Origin: Maritimibacter sp. 55A14
GTDB taxonomy: Bacteria > Pseudomonadota > Alphaproteobacteria > Rhodobacterales > Rhodobacteraceae
Direction of reading: 5' to 3'
DNA length: 64,000 nucleotides
Assembly (NCBI RefSeq): GCF_003122205.1
Contig: NZ_QEYE01000001.1
Coordinates: forward strand, 248,001-312,000
Part shown: positions 16,835-25,520 of the stretch, in pieces
Layout of the letters: each line of letters opens with the position of its first letter
Numbering within the stretch: the first letter of the stretch is position 1
Translations under genes and position numbers: made by a program
Notes under the pieces: generated by a model
Seen by the model: the letters and a program-made list of their open reading frames with translations, nothing else
What the model was told of the DNA's origin: nothing
The model's database searches: none

Positions 16835-18663
16835 CGCTGCACGCGCCGATAACGGCCGAAGCCCCCGTCTGGATGCCGCCCGAGGCGCCGCTGGATTTCC
16901 CGGCGCAGGACCTCGCACACCGCGATACCGGGCCGGTGGCGCCGCCTGCGACCGACGGCCCGCGCCCGCATCGCTGGCGCCTCGCCATCGCCTTCGGCGC
17001 GCTCGGCTTGACGGCCTGCTACCTGCCTCTGCTCTGGCGCTGGTTCTCGGCCGGCGGGCTGAGCGCACTGGAGACCGGCGTGATCGCGCTGACCACAATC
17101 CTCTTCTTCATGATCGCCTGGTCCGCCTCCACCGTGGTCGCCGGGATGCGCCCGATGCCCGCCGCACCGCAGCCCGCGAGGCCGCCGCGGCCCCTGAACG
17201 TCGCGGTGCTCGCGCCCATCCATAACGAGGAGCCGGAGGAGGTCTTCGCCAATCTCGCGATCATGCGCGCCGCGCTGGCCGCCGCGCCGGGTATGCACCG
17301 CTTTGCCTTCTTCGTGCTCTCCGACAGCACCGACGACGCCATTGCCGCGCGCGAGCAGGCGCTGACCCTGCGCGCGCGTCACATGATGCCGGGCGCGCCG
17401 GCGATTCATTACCGCCGCCGGGCCGCCAATACCGACCGCAAGAGCGGCAATATCGCCGACTGGGTGTCACGTTGGGGCGCGGGCTACGACGCCATGCTGG
17501 TGCTCGACGCGGACAGCCTGATGAGCGCGGAGGCGATCACCGCGCTGACCGACACGCTGGCAGGCGACCCGTCGCTGGGGCTCGTGCAGACCGCCCCGCG
17601 CCTGCACGGCGCGCGCAATCTTTTCGCCCGGCTGCAACAGTTTTCCAACGCCGCCTATGGCGATCTCTTCGCGCGCGGACTGGCGCACTGGTCGGGCCGG
17701 GCAGGCAATTACTGGGGCCATAACGCGATCCTGCGTACCCGCGCCTTCGCCGAAACCGCAGGGCTGCCGCGGCTGGGACGCCGCAAGCGGCTGATCCTGA
17801 GCCATGATTTCGTCGAGGCCGCGCTGATGCGCCGCGCCGGTTGGGGCATCCGCCTGTTGCCCGATCTCGGCGGCAGTTTCGAGCGCGCGCCCGAAGATCT
17901 GATCGACTACACGCTGCGCGACCGGCGCTGGTGCAAGGGCAATCTCCAGCATCTGCGTCTGCTGGCCACTCCGGGGTTGCACCCGGTCTCGCGCATGCAC
18001 CTAGCGCTGGGCGCGCTGAGCTACCTGGCCTCGCCCGCCTGGTTCGCGATCCTCGTGGTCTGGGCGCTGGTGGGCAACGGTGCCGAGGTCTCGGTGATCC
18101 GCTATTTCAACGAGGCCAACCCGCTCTACCCGGTCTGGCCCGAAACCTCGATGATCGCGCCCTGGGTGCTGCTGGCGATCCCGCTGGCGCTGCTCTTCGC
18201 ACCGAAATTCATCGCCGCGGCGCGGGTGCTCGACGACCCCGACCGGCTGGCGCGCTTCGGGGGCGCGCGGCGCTTCCTGGCCTCCTTCGGGCTGGAACTT
18301 CTCGCCTCGGTCCTCTACGCGCCCATCCTCATGGTGCAGCAGACCCTCGCGGTCGTGCGGGTCTGGCTCGGCGCGCCGCAAGGCTGGGCGCCGCCGACCC
18401 GCGGCGGCGGCCAGTACGGGCTTCGGGCGCGGCTGGCCTTCCACTGGCTGGAGACGTTTGCGGGCGCGCTGCTGCTGGCAGGCATGGCTGCGGGCGTGGT
18501 CACGCTCTGGCTGGCGCCGATCGCGCTCAGCCTCGCGGCGGCAGTGCCACTGTCGATGATGAGCTGCTGTTTCGCCCCCGGCGATCTGCTGGAGACCGGT
18601 GTCGACCTGCCCGACGGGATCGCCCCCATACCCGGCGCCCCGATGTCGGTTGCCGCTGAGTAA
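16831..18663 (+). CDS. opgH: Glucan glucosyltransferase OpgH (GT2)
   Basis: The 610-residue inner-membrane glycosyltransferase has two N-terminal helices (about 52-105). The cytoplasmic GT2 domain contains LAPIHNEEPEEVFANL, the nucleotide-sugar site MLVLDADSLMS, the HDF-type acid segment LILSHDFVEAALM and the acceptor motif DRRWCKGNLQH, and further helices follow. It polymerises the backbone of osmoregulated periplasmic glucans from UDP-glucose. The ATG at 16831 overlaps the opgG stop and has AGGTGG upstream. A GTG at 16822 is the alternative start. Confidence 0.93.
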   Translation: MTLHAPITAEAPVWMPPEAPLDFPAQDLAHRDTGPVAPPATDGPRPHRWRLAIAFGALGLTACYLPLLWRWFSAGGLSALETGVIALTTILFFMIAWSASTVVAGMRPMPAAPQPARPPRPLNVAVLAPIHNEEPEEVFANLAIMRAALAAAPGMHRFAFFVLSDSTDDAIAAREQALTLRARHMMPGAPAIHYRRRAANTDRKSGNIADWVSRWGAGYDAMLVLDADSLMSAEAITALTDTLAGDPSLGLVQTAPRLHGARNLFARLQQFSNAAYGDLFARGLAHWSGRAGNYWGHNAILRTRAFAETAGLPRLGRRKRLILSHDFVEAALMRRAGWGIRLLPDLGGSFERAPEDLIDYTLRDRRWCKGNLQHLRLLATPGLHPVSRMHLALGALSYLASPAWFAILVVWALVGNGAEVSVIRYFNEANPLYPVWPETSMIAPWVLLAIPLALLFAPKFIAAARVLDDPDRLARFGGARRFLASFGLELLASVLYAPILMVQQTLAVVRVWLGAPQGWAPPTRGGGQYGLRARLAFHWLETFAGALLLAGMAAGVVTLWLAPIALSLAAAVPLSMMSCCFAPGDLLETGVDLPDGIAPIPGAPMSVAAE

Positions 18664-18748
18664 ACGCCCGCAATCTCCACAGAGCCTTCATTTTTCCGCC
18701 AGTTTTCAGATCTAGCCAACAGGCGGGACTTGGAAGAAAGGGCCGACG

Positions 18749-19861
18749 ATGAACTATTTTGCGCTGGGTTTCGGTGTGATCGCCGCCACGGCGGTGGCCG
18801 GGCTCGATTACGCGACGCAGGCCCGTCAAATCCCCGGCGGCCTGTCTGTGGTGGCATATGTTCAGACCATCCCTGCACGTTTCAACGTCGCGCAGGATGA
18901 GACGCGCGCAGCCGAGGAGAAGGCCGCCCGGCAGGCGCAGCCGGCCAGCATCCATCTGCCCGAGCCACCCGCGGGCTGGACCCGCCGCGCCCTGACCGAT
19001 GCCGACAGGGCCTTGCTGGACCTGCTGCCGCCCCAGCCCAGCGCCCGGGAAAAGGCCCTGACTGCGGAGTTGAAGGAAAGCACGGTCGCCGGCGCGCTGC
19101 TGGATCTCGACGCCCGCAAAGCCGAGGCCGCGCGGGCCGAACGCGACGCCCAGACATGGGTCTACCAGAAGGGCGAGGACATCGTCGCGCTGCGCGCCAG
19201 CTACAGCCGCACGCGCACGCCGCGCGGCATGCAGGGGCTGGCGATCGAGATTTCGGACAACAATGTGGCCGCGATGGTCGGGCGCGAAGGTTTCGCGGTG
19301 ATCCAGGGCGTGGCCTATAGCCGTAATCTGGGCCTGCTCGGCGCCAGGGCCGAAGCCCCGTACCGGGAATTCAACGGCAGCCTGCGCGACGAGGTGAAGA
19401 TCCTCGCCCGCGCCCGCGCCTCGGACGCGGCAGTACGCGAAATCCTGGCGGCGATCGACTATGACGGGCTGAACGCAATGCTCGATACGCCGCTCGACAA
19501 TGTCGGCAGTAACGCCCCCGTCCTGTCAGTCGAGGAACAGAAACGCCTGGCCGACGCCGAAGTGAATATCCGCCGGGACCGCCATCTGGCCGCGGCGCGG
19601 GCCGCCGAGGATCGGCTCAAGGGCAAGGCCGACGCCGCACAGGAGGAGGTCGCGACCGATCCGGCGGCCGAGACGGCAGAGCATGCGGAGACAGATGACG
19701 CGGCGGAAGACTCCTTCTTCAGCCGCATCTTTGCCAAGCTGACCGGCGGCGGCGATAGCAGCACCGACACCGAAAAACGCTACGAGCCCAAGCGCTTCAG
19801 CGTCTCCACGAAGGGCAATTGCAAGATCGTCGCCACCGGCAAGACCTGCTCGGTCAAGTAA
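18749..19861 (+). CDS. Conserved-looking envelope protein of unknown function
   Basis: The protein has 370 residues. An uncleaved signal-anchor-like N-terminus (MNYFALGFGVIAATAVAGLD) is followed by a largely helical, Ala/Glu-rich body. A charged linker rich in Glu, Asp and Thr (about 293-340) leads to a short C-terminal tail KGNCKIVATGKTCSVK with two Cys. GAAAGGGCCGACG before the ATG can serve as a ribosome-binding site. I recognise no family. It lies 85 bp after opgH on the same strand, so an envelope-related role is possible but unproven. Confidence 0.6.
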   Translation: MNYFALGFGVIAATAVAGLDYATQARQIPGGLSVVAYVQTIPARFNVAQDETRAAEEKAARQAQPASIHLPEPPAGWTRRALTDADRALLDLLPPQPSAREKALTAELKESTVAGALLDLDARKAEAARAERDAQTWVYQKGEDIVALRASYSRTRTPRGMQGLAIEISDNNVAAMVGREGFAVIQGVAYSRNLGLLGARAEAPYREFNGSLRDEVKILARARASDAAVREILAAIDYDGLNAMLDTPLDNVGSNAPVLSVEEQKRLADAEVNIRRDRHLAAARAAEDRLKGKADAAQEEVATDPAAETAEHAETDDAAEDSFFSRIFAKLTGGGDSSTDTEKRYEPKRFSVSTKGNCKIVATGKTCSVK

Positions 19862-19982
19862 CAGCAGCGGGCGACTCCGGCACCGGCGCGAGCAGGCTGC
19901 TGCAGAACGCAATCCAGGTCATTGCACCGGGCCAGTGCGTGGAGGGCCACCCATGGTGTAGAAGATGCCTGCGCATGTGCGG

Positions 19983-20474
19983 CTATCCCTGCGCCGCGTC
20001 CGGGACCACCACGGGCAGCCCGCGCCTGACCCAGCCCGGCCCAGCGGCGGATCCGTTCATGCCTTCCGGGATGTCGATCAGCCGGGTCATCCCGGCGGCT
20101 TGCAACCGCGCGGTAAGCTGGCTCGAGCGGACGCCGCGCGCGCAGATCAGCGCGACCGGACGATCCGGGTCGGCGGCGGTGATCCGCGCCAGCGCCTGTT
20201 CGAAATCGTCGCGCCGCATGTCGAGTGGGTGGCCGCCTTGCGGCACGCCGGTGCGCGCCCATTCGTCGGGGCGGCGGATGTCGATGAGGAAGATCTCCCC
20301 CGCGCGGGCCTTCTCAAAAGCCTCCGGCGCGCTCAGTTCCGGCCCCTCGAAGGGGCGCCGCGACCGCCAGCCATGGACACCCAGAGCCACCGCGAAGATC
20401 GCCGCGCCGGCGCCGAGAAGCACACGGCGGCGCGTCGTCGGCGCGTTACGTGCACCCATTTGCCTGTCCGCCAT
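19983..20474 (-). CDS. Membrane-anchored rhodanese-domain protein
   Basis: The protein has 163 residues. The N-terminal stretch TTRRRVLLGAGAAIFAVALG (about 13-32) looks like a twin-arginine or signal-anchor segment. The rhodanese domain follows, with EIFLIDIRRPDEWARTGVPQG and the active-site loop ICARGVRSSQ, whose Cys is the persulfide carrier. Sulfur transfer or a persulfide-sensing role outside the cytoplasm is the family expectation. I start at the ATG at 20474, which has GGGCGGA upstream; the ATG at 20507 is possible. It is downstream of livF on the same strand, 100 bp away, and convergent with the gene ending at 19861. Confidence 0.75.
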   Translation of the reverse strand: MADRQMGARNAPTTRRRVLLGAGAAIFAVALGVHGWRSRRPFEGPELSAPEAFEKARAGEIFLIDIRRPDEWARTGVPQGGHPLDMRRDDFEQALARITAADPDRPVALICARGVRSSQLTARLQAAGMTRLIDIPEGMNGSAAGPGWVRRGLPVVVPDAAQG

Positions 20475-20574
20475 CGGCGGTTCCGCCCGTTCTGCCGACC
20501 GTTTCATGGAACCAGAAATAACGCAGTCCGGCTGCCGGGGCACCCCGCCCTCGCACCAAAGTGATGGCGCACGT

Positions 20575-21276
<702 letters not shown>

Positions 21277-21280
21277 CCGC

Positions 21281-22024
21281 CTACTCCTCCCCCAGATAGG
21301 CGTGGCGGACATCGTGGTTGAAGCGGATCTCGTCAGGCATGCCGGTCGCGATCACATGGCCGTAGACCAGCACCGATATCCGGTCCGCCAGCGCGAAGAC
21401 CGCATCCATGTCATGCTCGATCAGCAGGATCGTGCGGCTGCCCTTGAGTTGCTTGAGAAGCGCCACCATCAGCGCGGATTCCTCCGGTCCCAGACCTGCC
21501 ATCGGTTCGTCGAGCAGCATCAGCCCGGCCTCGGAGGCCAGCGCGATGGCGATCTCCATCAGCCGGTGCTCGCCGTGGCTGAGGGCCACCGTGGGCGCGT
21601 CGGCGCGCGGCCCCAGGCCCACCTGTTCGAGATAGCCGCGCGCGGCCTCGCGAATATGGGCGACGGCGCGCGCCGGGCGCAGGAAGCGGAAGGAATGCCC
21701 GTCGCGGGCCTGCACCGCCAGCGCGACATTGTCGAGCACCGACATCTCCATCACCAGCGAGGTGATCTGGAAGGACCGGGTGATGCCAAGCCGGGCGCGG
21801 GCATGGGCCGGCATCCGGGTGATATCGCGGCCCCGGAACACGATCCGCCCGGTATCGGGGCGGAGCGAGCCGATGAGTTGCGAGATCAGCGTTGTCTTGC
21901 CCGCGCCGTTGGGCCCGATGATCGCGTGCAACTCGTTCGCGGTAACCGCCAAGTTTATGTCGTCCGTGGCCTTGATACCGCCGAAGCTCTTGTTGAGCCC
22001 GGATATTTCCAGTTCCGCGCTCAT
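21281..22024 (-). CDS. livG: Liv-type ABC transporter ATPase (LivG-like)
   Basis: The protein has 247 residues with Walker A GPNGAGKTT, a degenerate signature LSHGEHRLMEIAIAL in place of the usual LSGGQ, Walker B LMLLDEPMAGLGP and HDMDAVFALADR. LivG members often carry YGxxR-type signatures, so the deviation is not alarming. The start ATG overlaps the livM stop (ATGA, 22021-22024). It partners LivF. Confidence 0.9.
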   Translation of the reverse strand: MSAELEISGLNKSFGGIKATDDINLAVTANELHAIIGPNGAGKTTLISQLIGSLRPDTGRIVFRGRDITRMPAHARARLGITRSFQITSLVMEMSVLDNVALAVQARDGHSFRFLRPARAVAHIREAARGYLEQVGLGPRADAPTVALSHGEHRLMEIAIALASEAGLMLLDEPMAGLGPEESALMVALLKQLKGSRTILLIEHDMDAVFALADRISVLVYGHVIATGMPDEIRFNHDVRHAYLGEE

Positions 22025-22992
22025 TTTCCGTCCCTGCCCCGGCCGATCACGCCCATCAGCCCGCCGCGCGCGAAGAGCACCACGGCGATCAGCATCAGCC
22101 CGAACGGCAGGTGCCAGTAGATCGTGTAATTCGAGAGCACCTCCTCGATGATGATGAAGACCGCCGATCCCATCAGCGGGCCCAGCGTCGTCGCGGCGCC
22201 GCCCAGGATCACCATGAACATCAGTTCGCCCGAGCGCGACCAGTCCATCATCTCGGGCGAGATGAAGGTGGTGAAATTGCCCAGCAGCGCCCCGGCATAG
22301 CCCGCCATCGCGCCGGAAATGACATAGGCCGTCAGCTTGTAGAGATAGGTGTTGTAGCCCAGCGTCACCATCCGCTCGTTGTTGCCCTTGGCGCCCTGAA
22401 GCACCATGCCGAAGCGGGAATTGGCGATGGTGCGCACGATCAGCAGCGCCGCGATCAGGCTTGCGTAGCAAAAGAAGTAGAGTTGCAGCGGCTCGTCCAG
22501 TTCGATGAAGGGCAGTTGCGAGCGCATGTCGATCACCAGCCCGTCATCGGCGCCGTATTCCTCGATAGAGATGAAGAAGTAATAGACCATCTGTGCGAAG
22601 GCCATGGTGATCATGATGAAGTAGACGCCCTTGGTGCGCAGGCAGATCGCCCCGGTGATCAGCGCGAAAAGCGCGCTGACCGCAACCGCCAGCGGGATCT
22701 GGAACATCCCGTTGAAGGAGGCCACCGCCTCACCCCCGCCATAGAGCATGTGATAGGCGGGAATGCCGACCGCATAGGCGCCGATCCCCACGAAGGCCGC
22801 ATGCCCGAAGGAGATCAGCCCGCCATAGCCCAGGATCAGGTTGAGGCTGGTGGCCGCGATGCCCAGAATCACCAGCCGCGTGGCAAGGTCCACGTAAAAG
22901 GGATTGCCCATCCAGATGAAGACCGGCGGCATCACCGCCAGCAGCACGAGGACAGCCAGCGTGATCCAGTGTCTGAGAGCCATGCCTGCCAT
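22021..22992 (-). CDS. livM: Liv-type ABC transporter permease (LivM-like)
   Basis: The 323-residue inner-membrane permease has about nine hydrophobic segments. LGYGGLISFGHAAFVGIGAY and FGMVLQGAKGNNERMVTLGYNTYLYKL correspond to the conserved LivM core and the ATPase-contacting loop. The ATG at 22992 is 2 bp from the livH stop. An ATG at 22983 (three residues shorter) has a better-spaced AAGGATGG and may be the true start. Confidence 0.9.
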   Translation of the reverse strand: MAGMALRHWITLAVLVLLAVMPPVFIWMGNPFYVDLATRLVILGIAATSLNLILGYGGLISFGHAAFVGIGAYAVGIPAYHMLYGGGEAVASFNGMFQIPLAVAVSALFALITGAICLRTKGVYFIMITMAFAQMVYYFFISIEEYGADDGLVIDMRSQLPFIELDEPLQLYFFCYASLIAALLIVRTIANSRFGMVLQGAKGNNERMVTLGYNTYLYKLTAYVISGAMAGYAGALLGNFTTFISPEMMDWSRSGELMFMVILGGAATTLGPLMGSAVFIIIEEVLSNYTIYWHLPFGLMLIAVVLFARGGLMGVIGRGRDGK

Positions 22993-22994
22993 CC

Positions 22995-23918
22995 TTAGCG
23001 CACCTTGGGCGGAAAGAGGCCCTGCGGCCTCAGGGCCAGAACCACCGCCATGATGATGTAGATCAGCATCGCCGAGACCGCCGGGGCCGAGGTCTCGGCC
23101 GCAGTAGGTGACATGACCAGCCCGAAGATGTTGTCGAGGAAGGACCGCCCCATCGTGTCGATCATGCCGATCAGCAACGCCGCGATGAAGGCACCCTTCA
23201 TCGAGCCGATCCCGCCCACGATAATGACCACGAAGGCTGTGATGATGATGCTGTTGCCCATCCCGATAGAGGCTTCGGTGATCGGTGCGATCAGCATCCC
23301 GGCGAGCCCCGCCAGCATCGCGCCCAGCGCGAAGACCAGCCCGAAGAGAAGCTGGATATCCACCCCCAGCGCGGCCACCATCGTGCGGTTCGAGGCGCCG
23401 GCCCGGATCAGCATGCCCAGCCGCGTGTAGTTCACCAGCCAGAAAAGCCCCGCAGCAGTGGCCAGCCCCATCGCGATGATGAGCAGCCGGAAGGACGGGA
23501 TCGCCAAGGTCCCGCCCAGCACGATCTGCCCGTTGAGCCAGTTCGGGAGCGGCACCGCGATACCAGCGGGCCCCCAGATCATGTGGGCCAGCGTGTCGAG
23601 CACCAGGATCACGCCGAACGTGCCCAGCACATGGTCCAGATGGTTGCGGGCATAAAGCGGCCGCGCGATCACCCGCTCCACCCCGTATCCCAGCAGCCCC
23701 GCGATCGGCAGCGCCACGATCAGCGCCAGAATGTAATTGCCCAGCGCGAAGGTCAGCGAGGCGCAGATGAACGCGCCCAGCATGTAGAGCGAGCCATGCG
23801 CCAGGTTGACGAAATCCAGGATGCCGAAAACCAGCGTCAGGCCCGAAGCCACGAGAAACAGCAGCAGGCCAAGCTGCAGACCGTTCAGCGCCTGTATGAA
23901 GAAAAGCCCGTAATCCAC
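22995..23918 (-). CDS. livH: Liv-type ABC transporter permease (LivH-like)
   Basis: The protein has 307 residues. The N-terminus FFIQALNGLQLGLLLFLVASGLTLVFGILDFVNLAHGSLYMLGAF is typical LivH, and TRLGMLIRAGASNRTMVAALG is the coupling loop. It lies 77 bp downstream of livK; that gap contains a strong stem-loop that may lower its expression relative to the binding protein. It forms the channel with LivM. Confidence 0.92.
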   Translation of the reverse strand: MDYGLFFIQALNGLQLGLLLFLVASGLTLVFGILDFVNLAHGSLYMLGAFICASLTFALGNYILALIVALPIAGLLGYGVERVIARPLYARNHLDHVLGTFGVILVLDTLAHMIWGPAGIAVPLPNWLNGQIVLGGTLAIPSFRLLIIAMGLATAAGLFWLVNYTRLGMLIRAGASNRTMVAALGVDIQLLFGLVFALGAMLAGLAGMLIAPITEASIGMGNSIIITAFVVIIVGGIGSMKGAFIAALLIGMIDTMGRSFLDNIFGLVMSPTAAETSAPAVSAMLIYIIMAVVLALRPQGLFPPKVR

Positions 23919-23949
23919 GGGGACCGCTCCGAGTTTTGCTTATGTGTCA

Positions 23950-23972
23950 GGCCGGGCTTGGGGCGCCCGGCC
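23950..23972 (-). terminator. Intercistronic stem-loop between livK and livH
   Basis: GGCCGGGC (23950-23957) and GCCCGGCC (23965-23972) pair perfectly around a 7-nt loop. On the plus strand a TTTTGTT run follows. On the minus strand, in the direction of the operon, there is no U-run. It therefore probably stabilises the livK message or partly attenuates transcription rather than ending it. Confidence 0.5.
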
Positions 23973-23995
23973 TTTTGTTGCGATGCGCCCGGCCG

Positions 23996-25177
23996 TCAGT
24001 CCAGCTTGCACTCGGAGGCATAGATGTCCTGATGGTTCTCGAACACGGTTTCCACGACTTTCGTGGTCCAGTTCCCGTCCTCGTCGACCACGACCTCGCG
24101 CAGATAGAAGTTCTGGATCGGAATGTTGTTGTTGCCGTAGCTGTAGCTGCCCTTGACCGACCCGTAATCGGCTTCCTTGAATGCCGCGCGGATGCCGTCC
24201 TTGTCTGACATGTCGCCATCCACCGCGATGACGGCGTCGGCGATCATGTTGATCGAGTCATAGGCCTGGGCCGCGTAAAAGGACGGGTAGGACCCGTACT
24301 TCGCCTTGAAATCGGACACGAATTTCTTGTTGGCCGGGTTGTCCAGCGTCGGATCCCAGGATTGCGTGACCTTTGAGCCAAGAACCGAATCAAAGCCCGC
24401 CGCCTGAAGCTTCGGCAGCGACAGCGCATCGACGGTGAAGACCGAATAGAGCGGCAGCGTGTCCTTCAGCCCGGCCTGGCCGTATTGCTTGATGAAGGCG
24501 CCACCCGCGGCACCGGGATAGAATACGAAGATGCCGTCCGCCCCCGACGCCTTGGCCGAGGCCAGTTCGGCGGAGAAATCGAGCTGCGCATCCGCGCCCC
24601 ATTTGGTCAGGTCACGGCCCACGATCTCGCCCGCGAAGGTGTTTTCCACGCCCGCGACCATGTCCTTGCCCGCGGCATAGTTCGGCGCCATGACATAGAG
24701 CGACTTGACCCCTTGCCGGTTCAGCACCTCGCCCATCGCCATCGGCGTCTGGTCGTTCTGCCAGGAGGTGGAGAAGAAGTTCTCGTCACAGAGAACGCCG
24801 GCCATCTGCGACGGTCCGGCATTGGCCGAAATCAGGAACTTCCCCGCATCGAGCACCGATTTGCGCGAGGCGAGCAGAACGTGGCTCCAGATATAGCCCG
24901 CGACGAAATCGACATCGTCCTGCTTGACCAGCTTGTCAGTGGCCTGCTTGCCGGTTTCCGGCGCGAAGCCGTCATCGGCGAAGATCACGGTCAGGTCATG
25001 CTCGCCCGCCTTGCCGCCGAGATGCTCCATCGCCAGATCGACGGCGTTCTTCATGTCGTTGCCGATCACGGCGGCGCCGGTGGTCAGCGTGGTGACGAAG
25101 CCGATCTTCACCTCGGCCGCCTGGGCCGGCGCGGTCAGCATGGTTGCTGCAAGCAGCGCAGTCAGCGTTCTTTTCAT
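23996..25177 (-). CDS. livK: Liv-type ABC transporter substrate-binding protein
   Basis: The 393-residue precursor has a signal peptide ending in APAQA near residue 20. The mature protein is a type I periplasmic binding fold: VKIGFVTTLTTGAAVIGNDM, then LTVIFADDGFAPETGKQATDKLV, DFVAGYIWSHVLLASRKSVL and VEDFKAKYGSYPSFYAAQAYDS-like segments. It is the first gene of livKHMGF. A TGCA-N6-TGCA operator-like site lies 317-330 bp upstream. By context the ligand is probably benzoate or a related aromatic acid. Sequence alone does not show this. Confidence 0.88.
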   Translation of the reverse strand: MKRTLTALLAATMLTAPAQAAEVKIGFVTTLTTGAAVIGNDMKNAVDLAMEHLGGKAGEHDLTVIFADDGFAPETGKQATDKLVKQDDVDFVAGYIWSHVLLASRKSVLDAGKFLISANAGPSQMAGVLCDENFFSTSWQNDQTPMAMGEVLNRQGVKSLYVMAPNYAAGKDMVAGVENTFAGEIVGRDLTKWGADAQLDFSAELASAKASGADGIFVFYPGAAGGAFIKQYGQAGLKDTLPLYSVFTVDALSLPKLQAAGFDSVLGSKVTQSWDPTLDNPANKKFVSDFKAKYGSYPSFYAAQAYDSINMIADAVIAVDGDMSDKDGIRAAFKEADYGSVKGSYSYGNNNIPIQNFYLREVVVDEDGNWTTKVVETVFENHQDIYASECKLD

Positions 25178-25493
25178 TTGGTCCTCCCGGTTTCAGAATT
25201 TGGCCAGCCCTGCATCCGTCGCCGGACCGGGGGCTGGCCGTCCCTTGTTATGTGCCGGCTGCGTCATTTGGTGGCCTTGCAGAAGCCGCGCAGCGATTCC
25301 TTCTGCATTAATGCGTTATTTTGCCTGTTGTGCAAGCCGCGCGTGGCCCGGTGCCTCGGGGCGGTGCGCAGGAGGCTGACGGCAATGACAAAATCTCCAC
25401 TGCGCCCGCGCGTCATTTCGACAGGTCCAGCCGTGGCGTGGCGGCCGGACGCGCGGCCCAACCGGGTAACGCGGGCGACACGGCGCGGGTGAC
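25178..25493. other. livK upstream region
   Basis: This stretch lies between the livK start and the operator at 25494. It holds no convincing gene. It contains an AT-rich patch around 25300-25335 (TGCATTAATGCG, then TTATTTTGCC) with isolated TGCA words at 25278, 25304 and 25331 that do not have the N6 spacing. It is the probable promoter and long 5' leader of the livKHMGF transcript. Confidence 0.5.
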
Positions 25494-25520
25494 TGCAATA
25501 TAATGCAGAAAATGAGTGCA
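25494..25520 (-). promoter_or_regulatory. BoxR-type operator upstream of livK
   Basis: TGCA (25494-25497), a 6-nt spacer ATATAA, and TGCA (25504-25507) form the exact TGCA-N6-TGCA arrangement. A third TGCA lies at 25517-25520, directly after the ligase stop. As I recall, BoxR and BzdR regulators of benzoate genes bind TGCA-containing repeats. The AT-rich spacer could supply a -10 element for minus-strand transcription toward livK. Confidence 0.6.
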
